A stretch of 64,000 nt of DNA from Psettodes erumei. Taxonomy: Eukaryota > Chordata > Actinopteri > Pleuronectiformes > Psettodidae. Below the pieces are notes generated by a model. It made no database searches, was not told the origin of the DNA, and saw only the letters and a list, made by a program, of their open reading frames with translations. The DNA is taken from the NCBI GenBank assembly GCA_016785225.1, contig JAFBJZ010000654.1, forward strand, positions 98,328 to 162,327. The letters run 5' to 3'. The position numbers and the translations under genes were made by a program. Shown one piece after another: positions 50,811-58,830 of the stretch. How positions within the stretch are numbered: position 1 is the first letter of the stretch; every line of letters begins with the position of its first letter.

Positions 50811-53800
50811 GGCTATTATAGGAATCTCTCTGTGCAAAATAATGAAAGCCAAAAAGCCCACTAGCCCTAATGACTACTGATGAATAAATGAGTATGTTTA
50901 ACAGCAACTTGTTGGTTCCAGTTAAGCACATGTGCGGAAACACCCCCCCGCTGACATGAACACACCCTCTGTTCCTCCTCACTACTCCACCCACTGACTG
51001 AATTGTAAGCAGACATATTCAGTGGGGCAATAAAGGCAGATAAGATTGCAACAGTGTAGATCTTAGAAATGGTCTGCACTGCCGTAAACTGGCAAAAATG
51101 TCAGTGTAGTTTTGAATGGAATCATTTGAAAATTCAACTTTTTTTGTCTTGTTTGTTAGCCATGGACAATTACAGCCTTCAGTCACAGTGGCCTCTGCAG
51201 CCGGATTAACCAGTTGGCCATATTGAAAAGCTGTCAGGTTGACTGTATTTGCATGCAGGCTGAAACGTAACCTAATCAGAGCAAACTCTCCCGAGCTGAA
51301 ATCCGAGAAGGTTGACTTATTTTACTCTGGAGTGTTTCAGTTGTTTCTAATAAGTCCTGGGACTTAAAATGAGGACGCTTTTCTTAAAGTGGTTAAAGTT
51401 TAATCAGATGTTTTGTATCCATATTCTGAGCTGCTAAGCAGTCATTGCTATTGACATCCGTTCTTCTTTGGACTGTCTGCTGCAGCGGCCGTTGCCGCCT
51501 ATATCTATGTTCCAGTTTCTTTGTGTCGCCGTTGCTGGTAAAAATTCCTGCGCTACAAAGGTTTTTTTCTGGGAAAGTCCCACTGTAGTATGTTCCAAAT
51601 GCAACGTATCTATGAAGATCAACATACACAGCAGCTGGTGACACACAGCTCATGGAAGCAGTTGAGGCGTTTTAAAACTCTGCGTCTAATTTTGCCAATT
51701 TGCATCAAAAATCAAATCCTTAGAGATGTAACACAGTCAAAGCTGAGCTCACAGGCATGATACACATACTTTTAGATTCAGTTTGACTTATACAAATCAT
51801 GGGCGGCTTCTCCATTCCTAAACATAGTGCACCATGCACAACTATCTTTTCAAAGTTGACCTACCCAGTGACCTGCAATCGTACCAAGCCAGGAAACTCC
51901 TGCTTTAACTAGTTTGGCATGCAGGCATCAACAAAACTGCTTGGAAAGCAGAGCGAATATTCATGGGACGGAAATGTGGATCAGACCCAACTTCAATCAG
52001 AACCGCTCAAATCCTCCCTTCCAAGCTTCCAAACTCTGAATGTGTGCGCCTGCACAGCCCTCGCAGCAGAGCCGGGCCCTGCACTCCAGCCCGATTTGTC
52101 CTCAATTCCCCGGTGAGCACACACACCGCCGCTGACACGTACGCACACACACGACGACGATCACACAGATCGCACTCCGTGATCACAAGGAAAGTGACAC
52201 AATAGGGACGCGAAAGCATCTCATCTCCATCTAAGGCAAACTGCTTCTTATCGGTTAAGGTGAGACTCAACACTTGTTCTGCTGGGGGGAAATCTGGGGT
52301 GCTTTTTTCTTTTTCTCACATTTAACAGGGAAGCATACAGAGAGTGACTCTGATGTCGACAAACTCCAGGTGTGTCTCCAATATGAGCCACACTCTTCTT
52401 ACTTCAGTGGCTGTCTGTGGAGTGTACAGTGTGTGTGTGTGTCTGTTTGGAAAAAAAATTATACACATCTGGAGATGAAGCTGAGTCAAAGACAGATCTG
52501 GGACATTTAAATCATTGTCGAAAAAAAAGAGTGGTTCAGTTGTGAGCTGCTGCAGTGAATCTCTGCAGAAACACACACACAAACAACCAAAGCCTTACAT
52601 TATCCTTCTAAAAAATAAACATTTCATGGAGGATACTGTGGTTTGTCAACTGGATCTCATCAAAATTTAATCCTTAATTATGGAGGCAGAGCTGAAGGGA
52701 GATTCACCCTCCACGAGGAGAACTTCTACCTGACTGTACTGAGCCGCAGGTCGAGGTGAAAATTAAAAAAAAAAAATCAATTCCCACCAGGTTATTGCCT
52801 GTGAAAGCCAGGAGCTTGGTCATTTTAAATCACCTAAGAACACTAATAAACACTCTAATGATCTTGAGATAAGGGTTCCCAGCAGAGTCTTTGCACAGAG
52901 TCTGTTGAAGCTTTATCTGGAGCTACTTAAACCCCCAACTGCAACCATTACAACCAAAAGTCTCTCAGGCTTGGCCGCAGCAACTTCAAGGTGGTCTCAG
53001 ACAGAGTTTTAATAAACATTAAAATCACTTCAAGCCCATGAGTCCTGCAGCTGAGAGACAGTTGGCCATTTCTACTTGTATTTGCTACTTTATTTGCCTT
53101 TTGATTAAAATACTACGAACTTTTACTTTAAGACTTTTGCTTGTAATGCTGTATTTTTGCATTGTTGTATTAGCATTTTTTACTTAAAACAATCCCCCAC
53201 CTTGCACTCCTAGAACCCTTTCACACTCCCAATTCCTTTTTATTGGAAGAAAAACGGATGCGGCAGAGCCAGCGAGGAAAAAAACCTGTTGCCTACATTA
53301 CCCACAATGCAACGTCTGCCATGAATTTCGCGGCTAATGTGGCCCCGAAGTTCGAGCCTAGATATTCACGCCACTAACACAAACCGAACTGCACGTTTAC
53401 TACCAGGAACCGAACCAGAACCGTCTACTGAATGAAAGCTTAGACCGGGACACACGCAGAACCGAGAAATGTCGGACAACATGCGCCACAGCATTTTCAG
53501 GCTGGCGGCAATTAGCAAGTGAGCATTAATTCACAACAAAACTTTTTTGTGTGTCGTACCCGATAAAACTGGTCGCCTTTGTTCCTGCGCCTGTTTCTGA
53601 TGAAAAAAATCGTAGTGTAGTAGTAGTGCCAGAATAAAACCTCTCTCACCAATGCCATACTAAGGTGACTGCCACCTCACAGTCACAACACCTCACAATC
53701 TACATTCAGGTCAAAGACTGTCTGCCTTGATTTCTCGAAATGAGTCTTGAGAGGCAGCACAAAAGATGGGACTGGAATGACTACACACTTAGTTTCTTCC

Positions 53801-54975
53801 AGTCAATAGCCCACCAATGAAAAGCCTCAGGGGATCCAACCAGCAACCATTTGATTAGCAGCAACCCTCCCTGCCTTTGTGAAGAAGAATACCCCCCACA
53901 CAAAAAAAAAAATTTAAAAAAAAGAGGCTGGAAGTCTTGATTGCACCATAGGCATAATGGAAATAATGTGTCTGCAATCAGAGAAGGATTTGGACTCGTA
54001 CTTCGTATCACCTTCAAAATCACACACACACACGTTTCTACATCCTTTGACTGCTGCTCTTTTAATTACATCATCTTGTTGTGCCCTTTTCCTCTCCAAG
54101 TGTTTAACGCACCAGGCTGCAGAATCAGTGCATAATAAATACATGATAAGAGTAAATAACAGAGATTGAATGGAGACCTGGTACAGGCTGACCCAGAGTG
54201 CAACACATGAAGCACTTTTGACTGCCTTTCTAATGTGCCGTGGGGAAAACAGCCGGTCCTGCAGCAAAGCTGTCCCTGGTTTCAGCACCATGGACCCACC
54301 AGCGTTCAGAACCGTGGACAGCGGTCGTAAAGGCGAATTGCTTGAGTTTATTACTAGAGCTGTTAAACTCAGCAGTATGATCCAATCAGTCCTACCTCCA
54401 ATGTCTGGCCGGAGCGTCTTATCATATTCCTTGAGCAGATTGTTCAGTATAAGCGTGGCGTCCTCCTGGTGCGACCTGGGGACCAGCATTTGATTGACAG
54501 TGGCATCATGGTGATCTTCATCGTCGTCGCCATATTCCAGTAGGCTGGAGCTGGGGGAGGAGGGTGAATAGAGAGACAGAAGAATAGGGTCGTTAATATT
54601 GTCATGAAAACTTTGTCGCAGGCATGGCAAGCGATGATGTATGGGGATTAGACTAGAATTGAGCACAGCAGTGAATGATTGTCAGACCCTAGACTCTGTA
54701 TTTGGACACAACTGTAAATGGTTGCTGTCTTTTCTTCCTTTGGCTGCGCGACTGGATGTGAGGGGAAAGCCCAGAAACCAACAAACCAAAAAAACAGCAC
54801 GTACATAAAACAAAACGCGTTATCAGCACTCAAACTTTTGAAGCTTCATTAATTATAAATTTCAAAACCACCTTCCCGCTGTTGATCATGCAAATATAGA
54901 AGGTGCAAATCAGACTCACCGAGCGCCTTGAAAAAGCATAAGTATGGAGAGGCTGACCACAAACTTGATTGTCAT
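11618..54975 (-). CDS. gabrg3: GABA-A receptor gamma-3 subunit, whole gene (10 coding exons)
   Basis: Encodes a gamma subunit of the pentameric GABA-gated chloride channel of inhibitory synapses. Ten exons join in phase to 1353 nt, giving 450 residues; human gamma-3 has 467 as I recall it. Domains: signal peptide (about 1-18), acidic N-terminus, ligand-binding domain with the Cys-loop (C175 and C189, 13 residues between), TM1 (about 259-281), TM2 (about 288-308, TTVLTMTTLST), TM3 (about 319-341), cytoplasmic loop with the CLDGKDC and FFCCYEEC cysteine clusters, and TM4 (about 430-450) ending in SYLYL. Subtype gamma-3 rather than gamma-1 or gamma-2 rests on VTVCFLFVFAA after TM2, ELDSYSRVFFPTSFLLFN before TM4 and TTPNQLLRIWN. 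Exon lengths of 68, 83, 138 and 153 bp match the conserved family pattern. Oddities: the usual 221-bp exon is split in two, Phe77 of the benzodiazepine site is replaced, and the loop is short. Introns total about 42 kb. The gene-level span includes introns. Confidence 0.95.
11900..13387 (-). other. gabrg3 intron 8
   Basis: 1488 bp. Holds the (CT)13 repeat. No extra loop exon matching the additional mammalian gamma-3 loop residues was found. Confidence 0.8.
12111..12136. repeat. (CT)13 microsatellite
   Basis: Uninterrupted CT units in gabrg3 intron 8, about 210 bp from the acceptor of the last exon. Confidence 0.95.
13388..13581 (-). CDS. gabrg3: gabrg3 coding exon 8 (TM2-TM3)
   Basis: 194 bp. 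Acceptor CCAAG|GAATCACC, donor AGAATG|GTAAGC. Encodes the pore-lining TM2 (ITTVLTMTTLSTVARN), the TM2-TM3 loop SLPRVSYVTAMD and TM3. It ends at NYYSYSVRRPAKTQRM. The residue after VAR is Asn where mammalian gamma subunits have Lys. The exon ends soon after TM3, so the cytoplasmic loop is short. Confidence 0.95.
13582..17595 (-). other. gabrg3 intron 7
   Basis: 4014 bp. Holds the (AT)(GA) microsatellite and otherwise unremarkable AT-rich sequence. Confidence 0.8.
13841..13869. repeat. (AT)7(GA)7 compound microsatellite
   Basis: AT dinucleotides pass directly into GA dinucleotides in gabrg3 intron 7. Confidence 0.95.
17596..17748 (-). CDS. gabrg3: gabrg3 coding exon 7 (TM1)
   Basis: 153 bp, the canonical length. 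Acceptor GATAG|GCGACTAT, donor CTTG|GTACAT. Encodes DYVVMTVYFDLSRRMGYFTI, TM1 (YIPCILTVVLSWVSFWI) and the TM1-TM2 linker KSDATPARTALG. Confidence 0.96.
18470..18628 (+). other. Unidentified GC-rich exon-like segment
   Basis: An open plus-strand frame from ATG 18483 begins MSTTSVISRHEAFPPRLISQ and ends at a donor-like CAG|GTAGCA. About three quarters of third codon positions are G or C, in an AT-rich intron. An in-frame stop lies just upstream (near 18441). The peptide is not recognised. It may be a relic exon, an insertion or chance. Confidence 0.3.
18754..18985. repeat. AT-rich satellite-like repeat with imperfect palindrome
   Basis: An arm starting GTCATTTTTC at 18754 and containing CGACATAGTA is mirrored by TACTATGTCG and GAAAAAATGAC ending at 18851. 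The segment CTTAAAACATGAAAAAACA occurs at 18806 and again, nearly identical, at 18964, a spacing of 158 bp. This looks like about one and a half monomers of a decayed satellite or a miniature transposon, next to the transposase relic. Confidence 0.65.
19097..20035 (+). mobile_element. Broken Tc1/mariner-type transposase, interrupted
   Basis: First fragment 19097-19168 reads FAKAHSLQIGWTVEKWQEVD then FSDK, the region around the first catalytic Asp. Second fragment 19679-20035 reads GGKITVWGCIQYGG, then QQDGVPSHTSAST (second Asp codon at 19821), KFLKVQKVKVLQDWP, and after a frameshift SPDMSVID, then KMKETAWKMKPNNLD. The last acidic position is Asp. About 350 bp more than expected separate the fragments, so another sequence was probably inserted. 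The N-terminal DNA-binding part and the terminal inverted repeats were not found. Dead copy inside gabrg3 intron 6. Confidence 0.75.
20109..20129. repeat. (GTT)n microsatellite
   Basis: Trinucleotide run just past the transposase relic. Confidence 0.85.
21163..21300 (-). CDS. gabrg3: gabrg3 coding exon 6
   Basis: 138 bp, the gamma-family length. Acceptor TTCCAG|ATGGCTAC, donor GCAG|GTAAGG. Encodes YGYPRDEIVYKWRRNSVE and on to WRLYQFDFMGLRNTTDV (binding loops B and C). NTT is an N-glycosylation sequon. Confidence 0.95.
21301..24511 (-). other. gabrg3 intron 5
   Basis: 3211 bp. AT-rich with nothing recognisable. Confidence 0.8.
24512..24594 (-). CDS. gabrg3: gabrg3 coding exon 5 (Cys-loop)
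   Basis: 83 bp, the canonical length. Acceptor CTCCAG|GATGACC, donor AGCT|GTAAGT. Encodes MTINAECQLQLHNFPMDEHS followed by CPLVFSS. The two cysteines, 13 residues apart, are the signature disulphide of the Cys-loop receptor family. Confidence 0.95.
24595..25822 (-). other. gabrg3 intron 4b
   Basis: 1228 bp. Nothing recognisable. Confidence 0.8.
25823..25954 (-). CDS. gabrg3: gabrg3 coding exon 4b (3' part of the usual 221-bp exon)
   Basis: 132 bp. Acceptor CACCAG|CAACATGG, donor CTGAG|GTAAGA. Encodes SNMVGLIWLPDTIFRNSK and on through ITTPNQLLRIWN to ILYTLR, binding loops A and E. Leu in TTPNQLLRIWN is the gamma-3 residue at the gamma-2 Met130 position. Confidence 0.93.
25955..26358 (-). other. 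gabrg3 intron 4a (unusual position)
   Basis: 404 bp, GTACTG to CACCAG. It splits the Ser codon of LNS|NMVG, inside what is normally a single 221-bp exon. No repeat or transposon ends are visible. Confidence 0.88.
26359..26450 (-). CDS. gabrg3: gabrg3 coding exon 4a (5' part of the usual 221-bp exon)
   Basis: 92 bp. Acceptor CCCCAG|GAGTAC, donor AACAG|GTACTG. Encodes EYQIDIIFAQTWVDTRLRYN and on to ILTLN plus two bases of a Ser codon, which is binding loop D. It has one extra serine (NSSS) relative to human gamma-3 as I recall it. At Ile100 (codon at 26430-26432) the position equivalent to gamma-2 Phe77 is substituted. Joined to exon 4b it makes 224 bp, that is 221 plus one codon. Confidence 0.92.
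32372..32392. repeat. (TG)10 microsatellite
   Basis: In gabrg3 intron 3. Confidence 0.95.
34146..34174. repeat. (CA)14 microsatellite
   Basis: In gabrg3 intron 3, uninterrupted. Confidence 0.95.
36172..36199. repeat. (TG)n microsatellite, one interruption
   Basis: TG run with a single GC interruption near 36181, in gabrg3 intron 3. Confidence 0.93.
37967..38110 (+). repeat. Relic of a common teleost interspersed repeat
   Basis: Contains AAGTAAAAGTTCAAAAGTA, then TACCAAAAGCTAG, then GCAGAATGGTCCATTTCAGA and a TTATGATTATTGATACACTGATG tail (split here for length). I recognise this order from a repeat widespread in percomorph genomes. Family name not assigned. Confidence 0.6.
39400..39424. repeat. 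(TG)n microsatellite near gabrg3 exon 3
   Basis: Lies about 43 bp downstream of exon 3 on the gabrg3 strand, where it reads (CA)n. CA-rich RNA just past a donor can affect splicing. Confidence 0.93.
39467..39534 (-). CDS. gabrg3: gabrg3 coding exon 3
   Basis: 68 bp, the standard length of this exon across GABA-A subunits. Acceptor TTGCAG|TGAAACC, donor ATATG|GTGAGC. Encodes KPTVIDVGIYVNSIGPVSS followed by IDM, the first beta strands of the ligand-binding domain. Phases join exon 2 (G|TG = Val) and the next exon (phase 0). Confidence 0.94.
40021..40051. repeat. T-rich (GTT)6 microsatellite
   Basis: In gabrg3 intron 2. It forms the cysteine run of a long chance reading frame. Confidence 0.93.
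46991..47013. repeat. (CCA)n microsatellite
   Basis: Trinucleotide run in gabrg3 intron 2. Confidence 0.95.
48857..48945 (+). repeat. Relic of a teleost repeat
   Basis: GGATTCATCCTCCGGGGGCC, then GAGTGTCAGCACAAAACTTC and GAGATATCAGTCTGGA follow the consensus order of a common fish repeat. The same family recurs at 56955-57075. Confidence 0.6.
50777..50808. repeat. (AC)16 microsatellite
   Basis: Uninterrupted, in gabrg3 intron 2. Confidence 0.95.
53120..53190 (+). repeat. Relic of a common teleost repeat (other end)
   Basis: TTTTACTTTAAGACTTTTGC, then TTGTAATGCTGTATTTTTGC and GTATTAGCATTTTTTACTT follow the usual acttttacttgtaa / gagtatttttaca order of an abundant fish repeat, with substitutions. 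Confidence 0.55.
53262..53520 (+). promoter_or_regulatory. CpG-rich promoter-like patch with ZNF143/THAP11-type motif
   Basis: A roughly 260-bp stretch inside gabrg3 intron 2 has about 15 CpGs in CpG-poor surroundings. CTACATTACCCACAATGC at 53293-53310 resembles the CTACANNTCCCAGAATGC promoter element. 158 bases downstream an ATG at 53469 opens MSDNMRHSIFRLAAIS, ending at a consensus donor AGCAA|GTGAGC at 53519. Together this looks like the start of an antisense or displaced gene. No second exon was identified. Confidence 0.4.
54396..54550 (-). CDS. gabrg3: gabrg3 coding exon 2 (mature N-terminus)
   Basis: 155 bp. Acceptor CCCCAG|CTCC, donor GGAG|GTAGG. Encodes the acidic mature N-terminus (EYGDDDEDHHD) and the first helix, including TLILNNLLKEYDKTLRPDIG. 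The helix is strongly conserved in gamma subunits and closest to gamma-3. The open frame continues into both introns without meaning. Confidence 0.92.
54551..54919 (-). other. gabrg3 intron 1
   Basis: 369 bp between GTGAGT and CCCCAG. Nothing else recognised. Confidence 0.85.
54920..54975 (-). CDS. gabrg3: gabrg3 coding exon 1 (signal peptide)
   Basis: 56 coding nt, 18 codons plus two bases of the next. ATG at 54975-54973 opens a hydrophobic leader, MTIKFVVSLSILMLFQGA, which is a typical eukaryotic signal peptide. The start has A at -3. The donor is CG|GTGAGT. Start chosen because it is the only one that gives a signal peptide in frame with exon 2. Upstream ATGs belong to a different frame that ends in the overlapping ATGA. 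Confidence 0.9.
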
Positions 54976-55077
54976 TTTCCCATGCGCGGATCACCTCTGG
55001 TCATAGGAAACTGGTGGATGGTGGATATCCCCGGCGTGTGCTGCTGCCACTGCTGCGATAAAGTGTCAGTACAGTAG

Positions 55078-55113
<36 letters not shown>

Positions 55114-55154
55114 CCATCAAATCGAGCTCCGAACTTCCTCATCCGCCCACACAC
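54972..55154 (-). promoter_or_regulatory. uORF overlapping the gabrg3 start (ATGA)
   Basis: Upstream ATGs at 55154, 55142, 55004 and 54983 share one frame that ends at TGA 54974-54972. Its first two bases are the last two of the main ATG, so uORF stop and main start form ATGA. The long form has 60 codons and runs through the (CA)n repeat as a Thr-His tract. The shortest is ATG GGA AAA TGA. How many are transcribed depends on the unseen transcription start. The geometry would allow reinitiation to set gabrg3 translation. Confidence 0.55.
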
Positions 55155-55480
55155 ACTTTTTTCTGCGTGTCATCTGCGGCCACACAGCAGCGGTCTCCCC
55201 CCTCTCGATCCTCCGAAGCCCACTCCTCGCAAAGGGAGTGGAGGGTTGGAGGGGGCGAGGAATAAGGGGTTTTTTGGGAGGGGGAAGTTCCTGCAAGACG
55301 CGTCCGACAATCAATCAGTGTGATCAGCTCAGTCGGATGGGGAGTCGAATCGACGGGATCCAGCAGCAGATCTCCTCCGTCTCCGAAGCCTGTGTGGGCG
55401 ACAGAGTGGTTGGGTGACGCTGTGTGCTGCTGTTACTGGTGATGGTGATGGTGCTGAACCTTAGCAGATGAGCATCTTGC
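54976..55480 (-). promoter_or_regulatory. gabrg3 5' leader and probable promoter region
   Basis: GC-richer and CpG-containing DNA, notably 55140-55410, directly upstream of the gabrg3 start. It includes a (TG)15 repeat. No TATA box is evident. Assigned as promoter by position and composition only. Confidence 0.45.
55082..55111. repeat. (TG)15 microsatellite in the gabrg3 leader
   Basis: Uninterrupted TG dinucleotides. On the gabrg3 strand it reads (CA)n and lies inside the long upstream frame. Length changes not divisible by three would alter which upstream ATGs end at the ATGA overlap. Confidence 0.95.
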
Positions 55481-55538
55481 GTGACTCATACACCGTGCAC
55501 AGGCTACACACCATACCTGGCTCATAAATGTATTGCAC

Positions 55539-55542
<4 letters not shown>

Positions 55543-55578
<36 letters not shown>

Positions 55579-55582
55579 GGGG
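55543..55582. repeat. (TG)n followed by a G run
   Basis: TG dinucleotides end in seven G, about 570 bp upstream of the gabrg3 start. Confidence 0.95.
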
Positions 55583-57837
55583 CATGATATGTTACTTTTT
55601 TATTTTCAGACTACGTCATGAGCAATGTTTTTTATTCATCACGTGAACTACATATGTAAACATCTGTATGTGCTTATTCCATTTAATCAAAAAATCCTCC
55701 AAGGGTGCAGAGCCTAATTTTGGCTTTGAACAATGCTGAGAAAGGAATTTTGTTTTACTGGCTTCTTTAGAAAATGTAAACCCTCCTTAACTTAATCCAG
55801 CATTCTTATTTCTTCAATACTTTATAGACATTTTGTATTTTGCAGTATGTTTCACCCTCAAGATGATAAAGGCAGTGTCAGATATGGTCTTACAGTCATA
55901 AAAACACAGCAGGACGTTAGTAACTGAATGTGTGCTTGATCGATATTGAGGTTTGCTGCCTGCCTGGTAGTGATCGCCACTGGATGGACTGGTTACGTGC
56001 CACAGAATCACAGCAAGCACTCCTCCACACTCAAATCAATTGGTTTCTGAACAGGCGCACAACCCAGCGAGGGCAGCCCGGTATTCATCCTGTACAAACA
56101 TGCGAATCCTCTGTATCCACATAGCAAACACTGCGAAAGATCGCCAATCTGACAGGCGTCACTGCCACCTGGTGGCTGAAAACATGGGGGGGACACATAA
56201 ACCTGTTGACCAGCACTCACATAAACGTAAGTAAAACTAAAAAAGAGAGTTACCTGCATTCCAATTCCTACAGAGGTTTTCAAATTTCTGGAGAGGAATA
56301 AATAGTTTGACCACATTGGCCAACAAACTATTATTTTAATAAGACAATGAAACACTTCGAGATGAAGAGGAGACAAAGATTAAAATCCATAAAATGGAAA
56401 TACTGAAGTAAAGTACAAGGACCTTGAAAATGTACTTACCCCAGAAAACTGATGGATTACCTTTTAAAATGCGTATATCAATGAGTTCCTTGTATTACGA
56501 ATGATGAGAGGTCTTGTGTTCTGCTCAATAAAACCCTCACAGTGACCACAATATCATCTTATCAAATCAGTGTCTTACTTATCAAACACCATGATGAAAA
56601 AAGCAATAGATAGCGCCAGTCTAAATGACACAGAAAATAAGTCTTGGCAGTCTGTATCTGAAGTTGATTTGTTACATCAGACTTTTCCTGGAGAAATTAA
56701 TGACAGTGCTGCATTCACAGGAGCAAAAATAGACAAAGAAAAAGATATTTCCCAGAAATGCTTCAGTGGAACTGAAGCCTGCAGACATTATGTATCGAGC
56801 AATGTCCAATGTCGATTTGGCCCACAGGCCCACTAAGCTCTATGCTATATTGTTATATTTGTGATTTAAGATTGCCTTTTCAGGGAATAATAAAGCATTC
56901 TGAACTTAATTTAATTTGCTTTGTGGGCATGTGGTCATAAAAAGGTATTGGACAAGTCAGAGGTTCACCAATGTGATTGTAATTCATCCTGGGGAAAAGC
57001 AATGTCTGTATACATTCTGTAGCAATCCATCCAGTACTTTTTCAGTTATCTCAGTCTGGACCAAAGTGACTGGCAAACCTATATAGCAAATTAAGCAGCA
57101 CTGGAGCAATTCAGCTCTGAAACAACACACTATGGGAAAGACTCTGCAGGAATAATCAGAAACTAGACAGTGTCAAAAACAAACAGGTAGTGAAGGAACA
57201 TATACAGAGGCTGTTACCCGGGGAAAGGGATGTCTGTTTTGCTCATCTGGCTGCCATGGCGACCACAGACAGACAGATGTATAGAGCGCCTTTCAGTTGC
57301 ATGTCATTGGACTTGGACACCCACCAAGCCTTTGACCAACACCTTAGATGAATAACTGATTCGACATCAACCCAAACCAGCACGAAAACACTACAGGATA
57401 TTATTATATTATGTTATTGACATTGACACTGATCCCTTCACTAAATGACAGTCACTCTGCTGATTTGTATGTGACACACTGGAGCCCTGGTCTCTCAGCT
57501 GTGAATATTAGTTTCGTAGCTGAGTGACCCAGACTCTAAATTCAGTTTGGGACACACAACCAATCCAACATTTGTCTGCAAGTAAAGATGTACAAAGAGA
57601 CACACTGCGATGGGAGGGGGGAAGAAGTCGCAAAGGTTGTTTTTTTAAAGAGACAAAACTAAATTATTAATGCGCTTGCAGCATTAATCTCAGGAGAAGT
57701 TTATTCCACGCAGGGTGGAATTTTTTAATCCATTTTTTCACATTCAAATACATGTTGTATTGCAGGTTCTTTTTTTCATGGCATAAGCTCTGTGCATTTC
57801 ATGCCTCTAGGGTAACAATATGCTCAAACTTGACCCC
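55583..57837. other. Intergenic gabrg3-kynu, left part
   Basis: Holds a repeat relic at 56955. An 88-codon plus-strand frame at 56570-56836 is unrecognised. No TM4-coding remnant of an alpha subunit was seen. Confidence 0.6.
56955..57075 (+). repeat. Relic of the same teleost repeat family
   Basis: GTCAGAGGTTCACCAATGTG, AATTCATCCTGGGG, AATGTCTGTATACATTCTGT, AGCAATCCATCCAGTACTTT and CAGTCTGGACCAAAGTG occur in the family's order. Better preserved than the copy at 48857. Confidence 0.7.
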
Positions 57838-58011
57838 TCACACAAACTCTGTCTTTGGGTCCACCATTTTGGTGTCAGTGGTTTGGAGCTGCACTGACGT
57901 TGTGTTGGAAATTGTGGAGATGGACACGTCCTTGGTGAGATTGGGGGTGTAGTTGACACCTGCTAAGCAGACATTGTTGGGCTTTTTCGACAGCACCATG
58001 GGATCTGGTTT
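57838..58011 (-). pseudogene. gabra5: Fragment of a GABA-A alpha subunit last exon, probably gabra5
   Basis: After an acceptor-like TTGTAG at 58012, 57 open codons precede TGA. The translation starts KPDPMVLSKKPNNVC and contains NYTPNLTKDVSISTISNTTS then VQLQ. This is the TM3-TM4 loop of alpha subunits. P-N plus 16 following positions align without gaps to human alpha-5 as I recall it, ending in the shared SNTTSV; alpha-2 has the similar NYAPNLSKD and STIS. The start position matches the alpha last-exon boundary. The frame stops at KTEFV, where KTYNSISKID and TM4 should follow, and no TM4 or other alpha exon was found nearby. In tetrapods GABRA5 lies just upstream of GABRG3 on the same strand, as here. 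Likely a relic. A live exon spliced to something unseen cannot be excluded. Confidence 0.72.
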
Positions 58012-58240
58012 CTACAACGGGACAGATTATATGGAACAATGAATTAATTTGAAGTCTTTGCTCTGCTGCCCGCAGTGTTTCTGACCTGAGGTGATTGTTT
58101 TGTTTCATTCTGTCTGGAATAATTTGTGATTTTAACGTAGCCAAATATTTATGATAAAACATTCTGGCAAAATATGGGCTGCTATGTAACTATGAAATTA
58201 TAAATGGGTTTGGGATACCAAAGTGGGTCCTTACAGAAAT

Positions 58241-58390
58241 AAAGACATTTTGGGAAATACATGTGTTTGTAGATACAGGCAGACAGCACTTATTTTATCT
58301 TAGCTTAGCTTAGCTTACTTTAGCTTAGTTTAGCTAAGCATAAAGACTGGAAATAAGGGGAAACAGCTTGCCCGGCTCTGTCCAAAGGTA
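58241..58390 (+). repeat. Relic of the TTAGCTTAGC-type teleost repeat
   Basis: AAGACATTTTGGGAAATAC, a run of TTAGCTTAGC units, CATAAAGACTGGAAATAAGG then GGAAACAGCTTGCCCGGCTC and TGTCCAAAGGTAA. This is a very frequent interspersed repeat in percomorph fish. It lies between the alpha-subunit relic and the kynu promoter. Confidence 0.75.
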
Positions 58391-58822
58391 ATTTTTTTTA
58401 ATGGCTACCACCAGGTAATGATAATGTAAGTGTGGAAATGCAAAGCTGATAGTAACCAAGTTATACATCTAGACATAGTAGAATTTGATAAACAGACAGA
58501 CTTGAGGGGAAAATGGGAAAAGAAATTAACTGCTGACAGAAGAAATAATGAGAAAGTACAGACTTATGTTAGCTGCTCAATATCATTTGATGTTGCTATC
58601 AACACATTATTCCTATAATACACTTAGACCTCTCACCTGCAGGGCATTGCATAAGGGAAAATAAGGTTAGAGTTTACCACGGGACGACCCGGGAGGTGGG
58701 TCTGGTCTGGATAAGGTCACACAACTTCCTGCCACGCTCCATGAATGTTTTCTTCTTTCGCAGGTGAACCTGTGAAAATAGGGAAGCGGGCTCCTTCCTG
58801 CACCTCAAGAGAATGGTCGGCT
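58391..58822. other. Intergenic gabrg3-kynu, right part
   Basis: Unrecognised sequence, possibly more of the repeat at 58241, leading into the kynu promoter cluster. Confidence 0.5.
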
Positions 58823-58830
58823 CATTGGAA

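Larger units (their letters stand above)
39535..54395 (-). other. gabrg3 intron 2
   Basis: 14.9 kb. Holds three microsatellites, repeats at 48857 and 53120, and the CpG-rich patch at 53262. A GC-rich area near 45120-45330 has no recognisable coding content. A 220-codon plus-strand frame (39883-40545) is considered chance. Confidence 0.75.

Noticed and set aside
53914..54666. 250-codon minus-strand open frame
   Set aside because: Only its middle (54396-54550) is gabrg3 exon 2. The rest is read-through of the two flanking introns.
56570..56836. 88-codon plus-strand frame between gabrg3 and kynu
   Set aside because: The peptide looks plausible in composition but matches nothing known to me. 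No promoter, splice site or conserved motif supports it.
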